NCBI RefSeq assembly: GCF_016862455.1
Contig: NZ_BOMZ01000078.1
Coordinates: 1 to 64,000 of the forward strand
DNA: 64,000 bases
Direction: 5' to 3'
Source of the DNA: Actinoplanes utahensis
Lineage (GTDB): Bacteria > Actinomycetota > Actinomycetes > Mycobacteriales > Micromonosporaceae
Within the stretch, counting starts at the first letter, position 1. Each line of letters starts with the position of its first letter. The notes beneath the pieces are model-generated. The model had not been told where the DNA came from. It saw only the letters and a program-made list of their open reading frames with translations, and made no database searches. Shown in pieces: positions 63,532-64,000 of the stretch. The position numbers and the translations under genes are program-made.

Positions 63532-64000
63532 ATGCGTCCCACGCTCCTCGTCATCGACAACTACGACTCCTTCACCTTCAACCTCGTGCAGATGTTCCGG
63601 AACCACCCCCTCGAGATCGAGGTGGTCCGCGCCGACGAGATCACCGTGGACGACGTCACCCACCGGCGGCCCGACTACGTCCTGGTGAGCCCCGGCCCCC
63701 GCAGCCCGCGCGAGGCCGGGATCTCCACCGAACTCGTCCGCCGCCACCACGGCACCGTCCCGATCCTCGGCGTCTGCCTGGGCATGCAGTGCATCAACGA
63801 GGCGTTCGGCGGCCGTACGGTGCCCGCGCCCCTGCCGATGCACGGCAGGACGAGCGCCGTGCATCACGACGGGTCGGGCCTGTTCGCCGGCGTTCCCGAA
63901 CCGGTCACCGTGGCCCGCTACCACTCGCTCGCCACGGCGGGCATCAGCGCCGAACTCCGGGTCAACGCACGTTCCGCCGACGGCGTGCCGATGGGCGTCC
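63532..64000 (+). CDS. Chorismate-amidotransferase (TrpG/PabA-type) subunit, partial
   Basis: 156 residues to the window end; the 3' part is outside. LLVIDNYDSFTFNLVQMFRNH, VSPGPRSPREAG (Arg where Gly is usual) and nucleophile Cys82 in LGVCLGMQCINEAF define a class I glutamine amidotransferase of anthranilate, aminodeoxychorismate or ADIC synthases. It would deliver ammonia to a chorismate-using partner not seen here. Starting 11 nt after the NRPS stop it is surely in the cluster, so an aminated chorismate product (anthranilate, PABA or related) is a likely building block. Confidence 0.92.
   Translation, partial: MRPTLLVIDNYDSFTFNLVQMFRNHPLEIEVVRADEITVDDVTHRRPDYVLVSPGPRSPREAGISTELVRRHHGTVPILGVCLGMQCINEAFGGRTVPAPLPMHGRTSAVHHDGSGLFAGVPEPVTVARYHSLATAGISAELRVNARSADGVPMGV

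Overview
The DNA is very GC-rich, with strong G/C bias at third codon positions, frequent GTG starts, many TGATG/ATGA/GTGA overlaps and few convincing Shine-Dalgarno sites. The gene families (SAV2177-type methyltransferase, HAAS/PadR pair, SARP regulator, MSMEG_1061-type flavoprotein, DUF4262, DesK/DesR-type two-component pairs) point to a filamentous actinomycete, most likely Micromonosporaceae (Actinoplanes-like). This is inferred from gene content; no rRNA or other phylogenetic marker is present. No tRNA, rRNA, CRISPR array, insertion sequence or phage gene was seen.

Layout. 0-6 kb: 30-bp tandem repeats, a SAM methyltransferase overlapping a PAS-GGDEF-EAL protein, a methyltransferase/MarR pair divergent from a polyprenyl synthase. 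6-10.3 kb: membrane proteins, a compact thiophilic-metal (mercury-type) operon with a textbook MerR promoter, an LD-carboxypeptidase. 10.4-11.9 kb: a tandem glycine riboswitch ahead of an L-serine deaminase whose 3' end is frameshifted. 12.1-15.4 kb: an indoleamine-dioxygenase/PrnB-like haem protein translationally coupled to a hybrid histidine kinase. 15.4-24.7 kb: small orphan proteins, a PadR/HAAS pair, a secreted I36-type inhibitor divergent from an AfsR/SARP regulator carrying a TTA codon. 24.7-28.6 kb: a coupled c-di-GMP phosphodiesterase/diguanylate cyclase pair. 28.7-38.5 kb: flavoprotein, acetyltransferase, dipeptidase, AhpD/MarR pair, two-component system, secreted hydrolase, secreted propeller protein, gpsA. 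38.6-43.2 kb: ABC-2 exporter, peptidoglycan-binding protein, SEC-C protein, lysozyme-fold protein. 43.2-48.7 kb: a split NB-ARC NTPase/helical-repeat pair, a truncated amino-acid permease fused up against a diguanylate cyclase, and a HAD phosphatase flanked by two related long hairpins. 48.8-56.1 kb: a complete arabinan/arabinoside utilisation operon (LacI regulator, GH51, ABC importer, GH43) with matching operators. 56.2-64 kb: the left part of a biosynthetic gene cluster: ABC-2 exporter, DesK/DesR pair, a C-A-T-SDR NRPS with an unusual adenylation pocket, and the start of a TrpG/PabA-type amidotransferase running off the window.

The most unusual items are the IDO/PrnB-like protein with its kinase, the NRPS lacking the alpha-amino-binding Asp and the SDR Tyr next to a chorismate amidotransferase, the split membrane STAND NTPase pair, and a roughly 125-bp repeat found downstream of two different diguanylate cyclase genes. 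Many start codons are uncertain because of the GC-rich, partly leaderless style; chosen starts are explained per gene.
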